Source: Taxillus chinensis (lineage: Eukaryota; Streptophyta; Magnoliopsida; Santalales; Loranthaceae). Taken from it: a DNA stretch of 64,000 bases. How positions within the stretch are numbered: position 1 is the stretch's first letter; every line of letters begins with the position of its first letter. Location of the stretch: positions 17,246,403 through 17,310,402 of the forward strand of contig CM042084.1 of NCBI GenBank assembly GCA_023512835.1. The letters are read 5' to 3'. A model generated the notes under the pieces. The model was not told where the DNA came from, did no database searches, and saw only the letters and a list, made by a program, of their open reading frames with translations. Below, piece after piece: positions 43,040-54,200 of the stretch. Both the position numbers and the translations under genes were made by a program.

Positions 43040-46000
43040 ATGAGGAGCAAACCCACGACCACCAACCATGGCATTGCCATTGCCCTTGGGAGTAGTAGTG
43101 GGGGTGGCAGCCTCCTTTTCTGGGCCATTTTTTTATTAACTGCGTGCCCCATTTTAATGTCGTCTGTTGATGGGCTGTGCATTCCCAGGGAGAGGGAAGC
43201 CCTGATGAGTTTCAAACGAGGCCTCACCGATCCCTCCGACAGACTGTCCTCGTGGCGGTGGGTGGAGGATGAGCACCCCCATGGGCATCGCCATGGCGTG
43301 GACTGCTGCCATTGGCGTGGCATTGTTTGCCACAATTCCACCGGCCACGTTCTTCAGCTCCGCCTCGGCTGTAAAGGAAGTACGTGTTGGGAAACGAAGG
43401 CGGTGTTGGGAGGTAAACTCAGTCCTTCTCTCCTGGATTTAAAGCAGCTCACCCATTTGGATCTCAGCCTCAACGACTTCCAAGGGATTCCAATCCCCCG
43501 TTTCTTGGGTTCACTTCATAGCTTGACATACCTCAACTTCTCTGACGGGCGGTTCGGGGGAATGATTCCTCACCAACTTGGGAATCTCTCCAGTTTGCAT
43601 ACACTGGATCTCGGAAGTTCCTATTCCTCTAACTTAAGGAGCGATGGTCTCGGATGGGTTACAGGTTTGTCTAAACTCCAATACCTGGATTTGAGTTATG
43701 TAAATCTGAGCGATGCAAGGGATTGGTTGCACGAGGCTAACACACTCCCCTCCTTAAAACAACTGCGCCTGTCATCATGCGGCCTCATCAGTCGCATCAC
43801 AATTCCTCCCACCACACTCCCCATCCTTAACTTTTCGCATCTCTCCGTACTCGATCTTTCCGGGAACTCATACGCCTTGGTGCCTGAGTGGGTTTTTAGC
43901 TTGCCAGGCCTCACATCCCTTCACCTTTCCCTAAACCGTTTCTCTGGTCCAATCCCAGTGGGACTTGGTAACTTGACTCGTCTTATTACCCTTGACCTTT
44001 CATGGAACCGTTTATCCGGTCCAATCCCAGTGGGCCTTGCCAACTTAACTCGTCTTACGAACCTTGACCTTTCAACGAACAGTTTATCTGGTCCAATCCC
44101 AGTGGGACTTGCCAACTTAACCCGTCTTACCACCCTCGATCTGTCCTTCAACCGTTTCAATTCAAGCATCCCCGAATGGCTGTTTCATCTTAATAAACTC
44201 CAAGTCCTCCGTCTTGGATGGAATTCGCTGGAGGGCGTCATTCCAGAAGGCATCGGAAACATGACTGCCCTCTCCTGTCTCGACCTAACCTACAATTCCA
44301 AGCTTGAAGGGGTAGGGCACGTGCAGATTAAATCTTTGGGAAATCTTTGTAGCTTGAGGGAACTTGGATTGTCAGGGATAAAATTAGGCCGGGAGGGCTT
44401 CGAAGCTGTTGTGAGTTTATCCGGCTGCGCTGATTTGGTCTACGTGGAACTGAAAGAAACTCAGCTTAGTGGCAAATTTGGTAACCTCGTTGATAACCTA
44501 GCTGCTCACGCTAAAAACTTGGCCTCCCTCGACCTTTCTTCAAATTCATTGCATGGTCCCATCCCAGAGTCCATCGGAAGATTGTCGTCACTGGAATACT
44601 TATTTCTTCAGGACAATCAACTCAACGGAACTCTTCCAGAATCACTCGGACAGCTCACTAGACTTCGGAGCTTGTATATTTCTGATAACCAATTGACGGG
44701 AGATGTCACCCGAGCTCAATTTTCCCACCTCACGGAACTCCAATATTTCTCCGCATCAAGAAACAAGCTGAGTTTGAAAGTCGGTCCCAAATGGATCCCT
44801 CCATTTCAACTTGTTTTTCTCCGTCTAGATTCCTGGCAGATTGGCCCTCAATTTCCCCAATGGCTTCAATCACAAAAGCACTTATATATTTTACAGCTAT
44901 CTGGCGTAGGAATATCAAGCACAATCCCCGGCTGGTTTCCAAAGTCTTCTCCCAGCTGCCGTTACTATAATTTCTCTTACAATCAAATCTATGGAGACAT
45001 CAGTCAATTTGTGCAGTCCGTTTTTGAGGCCAATACAATCATTGACCTTGGTTCCAATCGACTTGGTGGCCTGTTACCCCCCATATCACCCCATGTAGGG
45101 AGTTTAGTTTTATCTAATAATCATTTTTCTGGATCCATTTCCCATTTCCTGTGCCACAATCCAAGTGAGCCGAACCGTTTGTGGCTTCTCGATCTCGGAA
45201 AGAATAATATGTCAGGGGAAATTTCTGATTGCTGGATGAACTGGAGATCATTGGTCTTCATAAATTTTGAATACAATGAGTTTATGGGTCAGATTCCAAG
45301 CTCCATCCAATCTTTAGGTGATCTCCGCTCATTACACTTGCACAACAATCACCTCCAAGGAGAATTGACCACTTCTCTTAATAATTGTACATCTCTAGTA
45401 GTTGTAGACCTTGCTGGAAATGATTTTTCAGGGAGCATACCGTCTTGGATGGGGGAAAAATTTACCGCCATGGCATTTCTTAGCTTGCGCTCAAATAGAT
45501 TTTTTGGAAAAATTCCCCATCAACTATGTGCCCTTACATCCCTTCAAGTATTGGATCTCGCTCATAATAATCTCTCCGGAAGTATCCCTACATGCTTCAA
45601 CAACTTTACTGCCATGACCATTTATCAAAATTCCTGGTGAGATTTTTATTCCAAGTTTTGACATTGAGATAGAGTATACTACTCCGATAGATCATGCTTT
45701 TATTGCAACCAAGGATAGGATGGATGAATATAATACAATTCTTGGCTTGATGACGTGTGTGGATCTTTCGAATAATTTCTTGTCAGGAGAGATTCCAAAG
45801 GAAGTAACAAGTCTCACAGGTTTGAGATCTTTGAATTTGTCCTATAATCATTTGACTGGTCGGATTCCAAAGACATTGGGGGCAATGAAAGTGATAGAAT
45901 CTATTGATTTTTCCACGAACCAACTATTTGGTGTGATTCCTTCAAGCGTCTCTGATTTAACATCCATAAGTCATTTCAATGTATCCAATAATAACTTGGA

Positions 46001-46280
46001 GGGGAAGATTCCGTTGAGCACTCAACTTCAAAGCTTAAATGCTTCTAGTTTTTCTGGAAATCAACTTTATGGGCCTCCATTGAATGATGATTCTAGTCGT
46101 GCTTCAATCAGGGATGCAATTGAACATGAAAATAGAGGGAAAGGAGTAGAAGTTGAACTACTTTATGCGAATATTTTTGTTGGTTTCATTGTCGGATTTT
46201 GGTTTGTGTGGGCTCCTTTGTTATTAAAAAAGTCTTGGAGACAGGTATACTTTAAATCACTTGATAACTTGTGGCAATAG
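43040..46280 (+). pseudogene. RLP-G, LRR receptor-like protein with one frameshift
   Basis: Nearly complete RLP of about 1080 codons. The signal peptide and LRRNT have the His-rich loop (DEHPHGHRHGVDCC) as in A and B. An extra LRR (YALVPEWVFSLPGLTSL) and three extra 24-residue LRRs are present. The frame breaks at 45635-45637, where one extra base gives aattcctggtgag instead of the aattccagtgag type, with a stop at 45638. In the shifted frame everything is open through the island domain (DHAFIATKDRMDEY), LRRCT, helix (IFVGFIVGFWFVWAPLLL) and tail. As in RLP-E, both LRRCT cysteines are replaced (NQLYGPPLNDDSS; TAT at 46068, TCT at 46092). It ends at a TAG after NLWQ, about 13 codons short of RLP-E. 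The 5' half resembles A/B and the 3' half E, so it is a mosaic. A single indel may be real or a sequence error. A tggtgag splice donor exists, but the family is intronless. Confidence 0.87.
43929..44160 (+). repeat. 72-bp tandem LRR units in RLP-G
   Basis: Three near-identical 72-bp units in exact frame. The tggtccaatccc phrase recurs at 43945, 44017 and 44089, encoding LSGPIPVGLANLTRLTTLDL variants. A further related unit follows. It is equivalent to one or two units in B, C, E and to a differently arranged set in A (5030-5400). Confidence 0.85.
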
Positions 46281-46889
46281 ATTATTGTTTTGTTCGACAA
46301 TTACTAGATAAGCTTTTTTTTTATTTTCAAATAACTATGTAACTATAAATTTTCATTCTAAGATCAAAAATAATAATTGTATTTTTAAAGTTCTATTGTA
46401 TATATGCAATGATGAAGGTGCATTTTATCATTAACATGGATCATTCATTTTTTTTTTGAATCCCCTGCTATATTCCAATATTGTTCATTGTTTTGTTTTA
46501 TATTGTAGCTCATATTGATGGCACTACCTATTTATTTTTATTTTTTTTGTAACAGGGTATCCTCTCGTACCAGACCGTAAGCACTACCTATTTTTCTCTC
46601 TATGCGACATAGTGTACACATTAAATAATAATAAAACATACATGTATTGCCACCCTACTTTCAAAATAACCTAAACCCATTGGGAATTATGAAATGGGTC
46701 TTACAAATAGCGTCTTTCAATTTATTTATACTATTCGAACACCTTCCTTTTTCATTTTTTATATTTTTTCAAATATTGAAGTTTAAGAAAGGGAATGGGG
46801 AAAAGAGGATGGATAAAGAAAGGGCTCGGTGAACCATGTTGAGGTTTGTACATGATGAATTGATGATATAACCAAAAGAAGAAGAGAAA
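46281..46889 (+). repeat. 3' flank of RLP-G
   Basis: Shared with the sequence after RLP-E to about 46690. A small insert around 46530-46590 (aacagggtatcctctcgtac) separates two copies of gcactacctatttt. No gene. Confidence 0.4.
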
Positions 46890-47830
46890 CAAAGGACGAA
46901 GAAGAAGATAACAAAACTAATATATCTAAGGGATGAACAAAATGAACTCAAACTGAGGGATGAATAAAACATCATTGGCAGGGCTACAAACGAACCGAGC
47001 CGAGCCGAGTAGTAAGATGTTCAAACATGTATGTGACTATTCATTAATGAACCGAACCGAACACAAGCCTTAAACTATAATGTTTCTGAACTGTTCACGA
47101 ACGTTACTATGTTGTTCACGAACGGTTCCCGAACGTTCACGAACATGTGTTCATAAATTTGTTCACGAACGTTTACGAACACAATTATAAAATTATAAAA
47201 ATCTGCAAAAAGGATCCACAGAGTAAACTTATCCAAAAAAGTACAATTAATTAACTGTTAGGTTGTTTTATCTTTGTTTAATATGTTTAAACAATTACTG
47301 TATGTAGTTCACAAAAATACTATAATAATAATAATAATAATAAGCAAATAAATCAAAAATATATATTTTTTATTTAATATAATAATATAAAAGTATATGT
47401 TTATTAAATTATATTTAATAAAAAAAACCTGTATACATATTTAATGATTTATTAATTTTCCGTTTACAAATAATTTTCATAAACACAAACGATATTCACA
47501 AGCTGTTTGTGAACAATTATTCGTGAACATTTACGAACATATTTACGAATATAATAGTAGTGTTTGCAAACAGTACTATTCCTTAACGAACGAACATAAA
47601 CAATCTTTTATCGGGTAAAACACGAGTTTGTTCATAAACGTTTAGTTCTTTTACAGCCCTAAACATTGGGAATGATATTTGCATGTAGCTTGGTATTGCC
47701 AGGAAAGTGGACCAAAATCTGGGAATTGTTAGGTAAATGTACTTTCGTGTTGGAAATGGAATTGAGTGATATGAGAAGCTTTGGTTTAGAGCAAATGTGT
47801 CTAGTTGCACCTGTGTCAACAATCTAACAC
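46890..47830 (-). mobile_element. Ty1-copia protease fragment, split by a MITE
   Basis: On the minus strand, 47830-47661 reads IVDTGATRHICSKPKLLI and VHLPNNSQILVHFPGN, the DTGA active-site block and following region of a copia gag-pol protease. A stop (TAG) stands where the family has Trp before IVDTGA. The reading resumes on the other side of the 46979-47660 insert as VLFIPQFEF (46978-46930). Only about 250 bp of the retroelement are recognisable; integrase, RT and LTRs are absent. Confidence 0.75.
46979..47660. mobile_element. 682-bp hAT-like MITE inside the copia fragment
   Basis: Left end cagggctacaaacgaac and the reverse complement of the right end agggctgtaaaagaac form an inverted repeat. 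The interior carries repeated cacgaacgtt/gttcacgaac phrases near both ends and an AT-rich centre with a (TAA)7 run at 47322-47342. It interrupts the copia protease frame: aaacatcattgg on the left and aaacattgg on the right look like an imperfect target duplication. No transposase frame. Confidence 0.65.
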
Positions 47831-48326
47831 TGATCGATTATGAGAGTTCTGATAACCCTAAACCCAAACCTATTACAAAATTTATATTATATTTTCATGT
47901 TGAAAAAAAAAAACCAAACCATTTCATTGAATTTGGATAAAATACCTTGGGGCCGAATACGTCATATTGCATCAAGGCTTTTCAAATATATACGAGATCC
48001 TTGCAGCGTCTTCACCATTTTGTTGGTACACTAGCCTTAAGGTTAGTGCGAACAAGAGGAGGAAGCGCATATTACATATCAGGTAGAAAAGGCATGAGCA
48101 CGACCATGCATGCCAATTGTGCCTTGATCATTTACACAGCAGAAGTGATTTGGTACAACCTTTTTTTAGGCCGAATACATGTCCAACGCAAACTGATTTA
48201 AAGCTCCAAGCTCTACTGGGAAAAAACAGGAAAACCGCATTCATGAATCATACATAAAGAGAGGGCATTTAACGCAAACTCCAGTGAAAGTGAGACACGG
48301 GGTGGGGAGGCGAGGAGAGCACAACT
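47831..48326. other. Spacer, no gene recognised
   Basis: Holds a few short ORFs on both strands without recognisable domains. 48241-48326 continues past the ancestral stop of the aldo-keto reductase remnant and is probably its 3' UTR. Confidence 0.4.
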
Positions 48327-48844
48327 TCACTCTGCTTTCCAGGAAGACGGGTGGAGTTTCAGACGTTTTCCAGGTGGCCATGTCAGCTCCATATCTGTCG
48401 CCCTTCATGGCATCAGCGGGAGGCAATGGATTCGAGTTCAGCCAATTCTTGGGGTACTCAATTTAACCTCAAGAGCTCCAACATTCTGGTTGAGGTTTTC
48501 AATTTTGGTTGTGCCGGGTATGGGGACCACATCGCTACCCTGGTGACGTAGTGCACCCCTTCCTTTTTGCCAACTGATTCACGCGCTCAAACAGACTCTT
48601 GTTGTGGCTCAGATTCTCAGGTTGGAGCCTTGGAAGATACTACATAAAAGGAAATATGGATCCACTCAGCGAGAAATTAAATTAGACATAAAATTTGGGA
48701 TATGAGCGTAACGCCATAAAAAAATGTACCAAATAAAACACGTATAATATTACCTTTCGAAAGTCCTCATTGGATATGTTCTCAAGTAACTTGGGACCCG
48801 AAGAAAGAAATCCTCGGCCTAGTGGACTGACTATATGCAACAAT
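48327..48844 (-). pseudogene. Aldo-keto reductase (auxin-induced PCNT115/IN2-2 type), 3' remnant
   Basis: On the minus strand, 48844-48754 encodes IVAYS, a 4-base duplication that breaks the frame, then PLGRGFLSSGPKLLENIS and EDFRK at a GTAATA donor. After a 115-bp intron with a TATGTAG acceptor, 48638-48327 encodes [20 protein letters not shown], a gap where relatives have PSQLALAWV, then [47 protein letters not shown] and a final SSWKAE-stop. These are the C-terminal exons of NADPH-dependent cytosolic aldo-keto reductases. At least four frameshifts are needed to read through, and the N-terminal barrel with the catalytic Tyr is absent. Not functional. The related sequence at 55.4 kb matches only the flank, not these exons. 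Confidence 0.85.
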
Positions 48845-49184
48845 AATTAATGGGTGAATAAATTTAATTTCCAAGCTATGACCCCGTAAGGCCCAAAGGT
48901 CTATAAGAAACTGCTAACTACTGAAATCAGGCTGCCAGATGCCACCCCAGCAATAACAATACTTATGTGTCAAAATTAACCATTCGAGTCACTTTTAAAA
49001 CCCTGGATGTTGTCTTGGCAGATAAATCGTTAAAACCTTCATCGTAATGTACAACCCGCATATTCCTAAATCCTCGAGGCATGCCATGCCACCTTAAGAT
49101 GTCAAGAACCGCACATTAATGGGTGCTAAAGAATGCGAGTACAAGCCGAGCGCAGTTCTCCATCCCGAAGATATATTTAAGTAT
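48845..49184. other. Spacer upstream of the aldo-keto reductase remnant
   Basis: Could be intron of that gene. I found no earlier exon on the minus strand and no repeat shared with the array. Confidence 0.35.
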
Positions 49185-49506
49185 TCATGATACCCGCACC
49201 TCACTGTAGCATTTCATTGAGAAAGTTTGAGAAATGATAGCCGCATTAACCGTAGATGAGAACAATCCGGCACTTGTGATCAGATCCAGATGACAACCAA
49301 ACTGAGGTTGGCGATCCAATCAGACCAACATGGTTTCTCTCAACTTTAGTTTTCTGCAGGAAAAGTTCTTCCCTCTAATGCCACTCCCGAGTTTCATGCA
49401 TCCACAAGGAATATATATCCGTAAATGAAAAAAAAAAAAAAACATTCATGTACCTGGGAAGAGACATAGAGTAGTATCCACCAAGGCTAATTCCTCTATA
49501 CATGAC
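49185..49506. repeat. Block shared with 55400-55746
   Basis: Both copies carry gatgagaacaa.ccggcactt, atccagatgacaaccaaact, ttatgccactcccgagtt-like and ccaccaaggctaattcctc phrases in the same order. This copy ends at catgactgg, where truncated M2 begins at once (ttgcttgactcaaatgcc). The copy at 55.4 kb lies beside the DUF2470 gene. Confidence 0.75.
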
Positions 49507-49605
49507 TGGTTGCTTGACTCAAATGCCAAAGCTTTTGGCTGGTTGAATAGAAAGAATCGAGGAAAAACCAATATATCCAGATCAAACATGCAAGCAATAA
49601 CTGAT
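49507..49605. repeat. Module M2, copy 5 (about 100 bp)
   Basis: Only the segment from ttgcttgactcaaatgccaa to gcaagcaataactgat remains, followed by M3 with its first part missing. Confidence 0.6.
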
Positions 49606-51000
49606 ATTCAGACAAGATTAGAACAATCCTCTCCTGCCTTTGGTTTTCCTGTGCGGTGATTTTTGGAAACTCCTATTTTTCTCCCCTTTTTGGTCTTATT
49701 TGCAGCTGCTGACAATCTCTCTACTTTTCTAAAAAACACTGTTCATGATTCATGGGTATTGGGCCACTCTTCTAGAAAACAACATTTTCACACCCGTATT
49801 TATGAAGATGAGCAATTTAAATGTAGCATGACACGCTCATGGTTAATTGCTTTCGATGATTTTGTCTTTGTTTATTTCTTTTTGTTTTTACTTCCATCAC
49901 ACGCAACATGAGAATAGAAGAAAAAACTTAAGGCTATTTTTCCTTCTTCCTCGTTGTATCAATCCAACAGGCGCTTTTGTTTTTGCCGAGCCTCTATTCT
50001 TAGTTCTAACACGATGATGACATTTTAATTGGGCAAGGAAAGGAAACGTATGGAAATCGGAAAGTTCACATTCCGAGAGAGCCTTCCTTTGCATCAAGGA
50101 TTTGTTTTGACACCTATCATTTTCAGACCCACAACAATAGATATAGATGGGTGCAAAAACAAGTGGGCAGAGGCGGACAAGTACCACCTCCTTTTCCTTA
50201 TGATACGTGTATTGATGCAGTGTAGAATCGGGTACAAGTCACCACCTCCTAACGCTAAGTAAATGCAGTTTTTGCCCCCCCTCTTATATATGAGCTTTCT
50301 TCTGTTCCTTATGTTGGACATCCTAACACATCCCCCCATTTGTAACATATAGAAAGCGGGAAGTCCTCACCAAACCAGGTTGTCTATGAAGCGCAAACAC
50401 GAGGGGAGCATGAGTACAGAGTTCCCACACCAATCCGTTTATTCTGATGCTATAATATGTAACATAAAAATGATAGGGACATTGGTGTAGAAGACACAAC
50501 TGAAAACTTCGTATATATTTTTAAGGTAATTCAATATAAATTTTGACAAAAAAAATCTGATTATTGTTATAATTATCATAAGTTAATATGTATCATAAAA
50601 CAAAAGGAACCATAAATAAAGGTATTTTATATATCAAAACAAGAATAGATAACGTACAATAATTATATAAAAAGTTTAAGCTCCAAAAATTGAACAAAAT
50701 TTTATCGGTGAGCTCATAAGAAATACTTAACTATCATAAAAAACATAAACAGCATTCAAGACGACACAATTATGAACATTTGAATGGTGAAATTGAAGAA
50801 CACATTTCTCTGGTTCACATTCTGAAACCCCCCCCCCCCCCCCTGGTGGGCATAGAACACTAATTTAATTTCTGCCTAGTGGGGTTGCTTTAATAAATTT
50901 AAACAATCCACAATCAATATAATACAATAAAAACCCAACAATTATAGTGCTTCCCTAATTTTCATCCTCATGCGGTCAAGCAATGATTATTTCATACTCT
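49605..51000 (+). repeat. Module M3, upstream region of RLP-H
   Basis: Near-complete copy. It differs from the C and E copies by an insert around 50190-50340 and by a 16-base C run at 50828-50843 that replaces the cagaccagacccagagcaat of the paralogs. Confidence 0.6.
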
Positions 51001-51027
51001 TTTCTTTCTACTGGTTGAGCCAAACGT

Positions 51028-51128
51028 ATCTTCGCCGTATCCACGAAGGCATTGTGCTGCCGTTTCCACGAAGGCGTTTCGAAAATAATTATAAAATAAG
51101 GACGATCATCGCCTGCAGGGCTATAAAT
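51028..51128 (+). promoter_or_regulatory. RLP-H promoter: 2 repeat units and TATA box
   Basis: Two 25-bp units (cgtatccacgaaggcattgt and gccgtttccacgaaggcgtt) and tataaat at 51122-51128, 96 bp before the ATG. Confidence 0.65.
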
Positions 51129-51217
51129 AAGGACACCCATTTGAACCAAGTATCCATCCCATTCCCATAAACAAGCAGCTTTTACATTAATAAAATCTAT
51201 CGTGCGCGCTTGAAATC

Positions 51218-54200
51218 ATGAGGAGCAAACCCACGACCACTAACCATGGCATTGGCATTGGCCTAGGCCTTGGCCTTGGGAGTTGTGGTGGTGGCAGCCT
51301 CCTTTTGTGGGCCATTTTTTTAATGACTGCGTGCCCCATTTTAATGTCTGTGTCTGTTGATGGGCTGTGCATTCCTAGGGAGAGGGAAGCCCTGTTGAGT
51401 TTCAAGCGAGGCCTCACCGATCCCACCAACAGACTCTCCTCGTGGTGGTGGGTGGACGATGAGCATCCCCATGGCGATGGCGTGGACTGCTGCCAATGGC
51501 GTGGCGTTGTCTGCCACAATTCAACCGGCCACGTTCTTCAACTCCGCCTCGGCTGTGAAGGAATTACGTGTTTGGAAACGACGGTGTTGTTGGGAGGTAC
51601 ACTCAGTCCTTCTCTACTGGATTTAAAGCAGCTCACCCATTTGGATCTCAGCTCCAACAACTTCGGAGGGATTCCAATCCCCGGTTTCTTGGGTTCACTT
51701 CATAGCTTGACATACCTTGACCTCTCTGGGGGGGGCTTCGGGGGAATGATTCCTCACCAACTTGGAAATCTCTCCAACTTGCATTCACTGGATCTCGGTG
51801 AGTCGTTTCAATTAAGCAGCGACAGCCTCGGGTGGGTTACAGGTTTGTCTAAACTCCAATACCTGGATTTGAGTGATGTGGATCTGAGGAAGGCAATGGA
51901 TTGGTTGCAGGTGACTAACACACTCCCCTCCTTAAAACAACTCCGCCTGTCAGTTTGCCAAATCGGGCATCACAATTCCTCCCACCACACTCCCCGCCCA
52001 TAACTTTTCGCATCTCTCCGTACTCGATCTTTCAGGGAACTCATTCTCCTGGGTGCCTGAGTGGGTTTTTGGATTGCTAGGCCTCACATCCCTTGACCTT
52101 TCCTCTAACAGTTTATCTGGCCCAATCCCAGTGGGATTTGGCAACTTAACTGCTCTTACCACCCTTCATCTGTCCCATAACAGTTTCAATTCAAGCATCC
52201 CCGAATTCCTGTTTCATCCTAATAAACTCCAAGTCCTCGATCTTGAATCGAATTCGCTGGAGGGCGTCATTCCAGAAGGCATCGCAAACATGAGTTCCCT
52301 CTCCAGCCTCCACCTAAGCTACAATTCCAAGCTTGAAGGGGCAGGGCACGTGCTGATTAAATCTTTGGGAAATCTTTGCAGATTCAGGGAACTTGGACTG
52401 TCAGGGATAAAATTAGGTGGGGAGGCCTTCGATGCTCTCTTGAGTTTATCCGGTTGCGTTCTACCGGGATTGGTCAAGTTGGAACTGATCGAAACTCAGC
52501 TTACTGGCAAATTTAGTAACCTCGTTGATTACCTAGCTGCTCACTCTAAAAGCTTGGCCTACCTCGACGTTTCTTCAAATTCATTGCATGGACCCATCCC
52601 AGAGTCCATTGGAAGATTGTCGTCACTGCAAGACTTATCTGTTGAAGACAATCAACTCAACGGAACTCTTCCAGAATCCATTGGAAGATTGTCGTCACTG
52701 AAACTCTTACTTGTTAGCAACAATCAACTCAACGGAAATCTTCCAGAATCACTCGGACAGCTCACTAGACTTCTGGCCCTGTCTATTTCTGACAACCAAT
52801 TGATGGGAGATGTCACGCAAGCTCACTTTTCCAACCTCACGGAACTCCATTATTTCTCCGCATCAAGAAACAAGCTTAGTTTGAAGGCAGGTCCCAAATG
52901 GGCTCCTCCTTTTCAACTCTGGTATCTGGATCTAGATTCATGGCAGATTGGCCCTCAATTTCCCCAGTGGCTTCAATCACAAAAGCACTTATCGTGGTTA
53001 CGGTTGGCTGGTGTTGGAATATCAAGCGCAATCCCCGACTGGTTTCAAGAGTCTTCTCCCCACTGCTCTTACTATAATCTCTCGCACAATCAAATCTATG
53101 GAGACATCAGTAAATTTGTGCAGTCCGTCTTAAAGGCCGACACAATCATTGACCTTGGTTCCAATCAACTCAGGGGGCCCTTGACCCCCATATCACCCCT
53201 TGTAGGTTCATTACATCTCTCCAATAACTCGTTTTCTGATTCCATTTCCCACTTCCTATGTCACAAACCAAGTGAGCCTAACCATTTGAGGTTTCTAAAT
53301 CTTGAAAAAAATAATTTGTCAGGAGAAATTCCTGATTGTTGGATGAATTGGAAATCATTGATCTTCATAAATTTTGACAACAATAAACTCACTGGTCATA
53401 TTCCAAACTCCATCCAATCTTTAGGTAATCTCCGGTCATTACACCTGCGCAACAATCACCTTCAAGGAGAATTGCCCACTTCTTTGAGTAACTGTACGTC
53501 TCTAGTTGACATGGACCTTGCTGGAAATGATTTTTTGGGGAGCATTCCATCTTGGATGGGGCAAAGGCTTGCTGCCCTGAAATTTCTTAACTTGCGTTCA
53601 AACAGATTTTTTGGAAAAATTCCGTGTCAACTATGTGCCTTGACATCCCTTCAAGTACTAGACATTGCCCATAACAATCTCTCTAGAAGCATCCCTACAT
53701 GCTTCAATAACTTTACTGCCATGACTATCAATCATAATTCAAACACGATTCTGATTTCTTTCTATGTTGCTATTGAGGACTCTGCGCGGAATGAGGTGAG
53801 GGGTATTGAGGATATGGTTTTGGACCATGCATTTATTGCGACGAAGGGTAGGACGGATGAATATAATACAATCCTTGGTTTGGTGACGTCTATGGACCTC
53901 TCCAATAATTCCTTATCAGGAGATATTCCAAAGGAATTAACAAATCTCACGAGATTGAGATTTTTGAATCTGTCCTATAATCATTTAACTGGTCTAATTC
54001 CAGAGACATTGGGAGCGATGAAAGTGATAGAATGTATTGATTTTTCCTCAAATCAATTATTTGGCGGGATTCCTTTAAGCATATCTGATTTAACATCCAT
54101 TCATCATTTCAATGTATCCAATAATAACTTGAAAGGTGAGATTCCATTAAGCACTCAACTTCAAAGCTTAAATGCTTCTAGTTTTTCTGGAAATCAACTT

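Noticed and set aside
45620..45720. An intron in RLP-G starting at tggtgag to bypass the stop
   Set aside because: All paralogs are intronless here and the shifted frame is open on both sides of a one-base insertion, so a frameshift is simpler.
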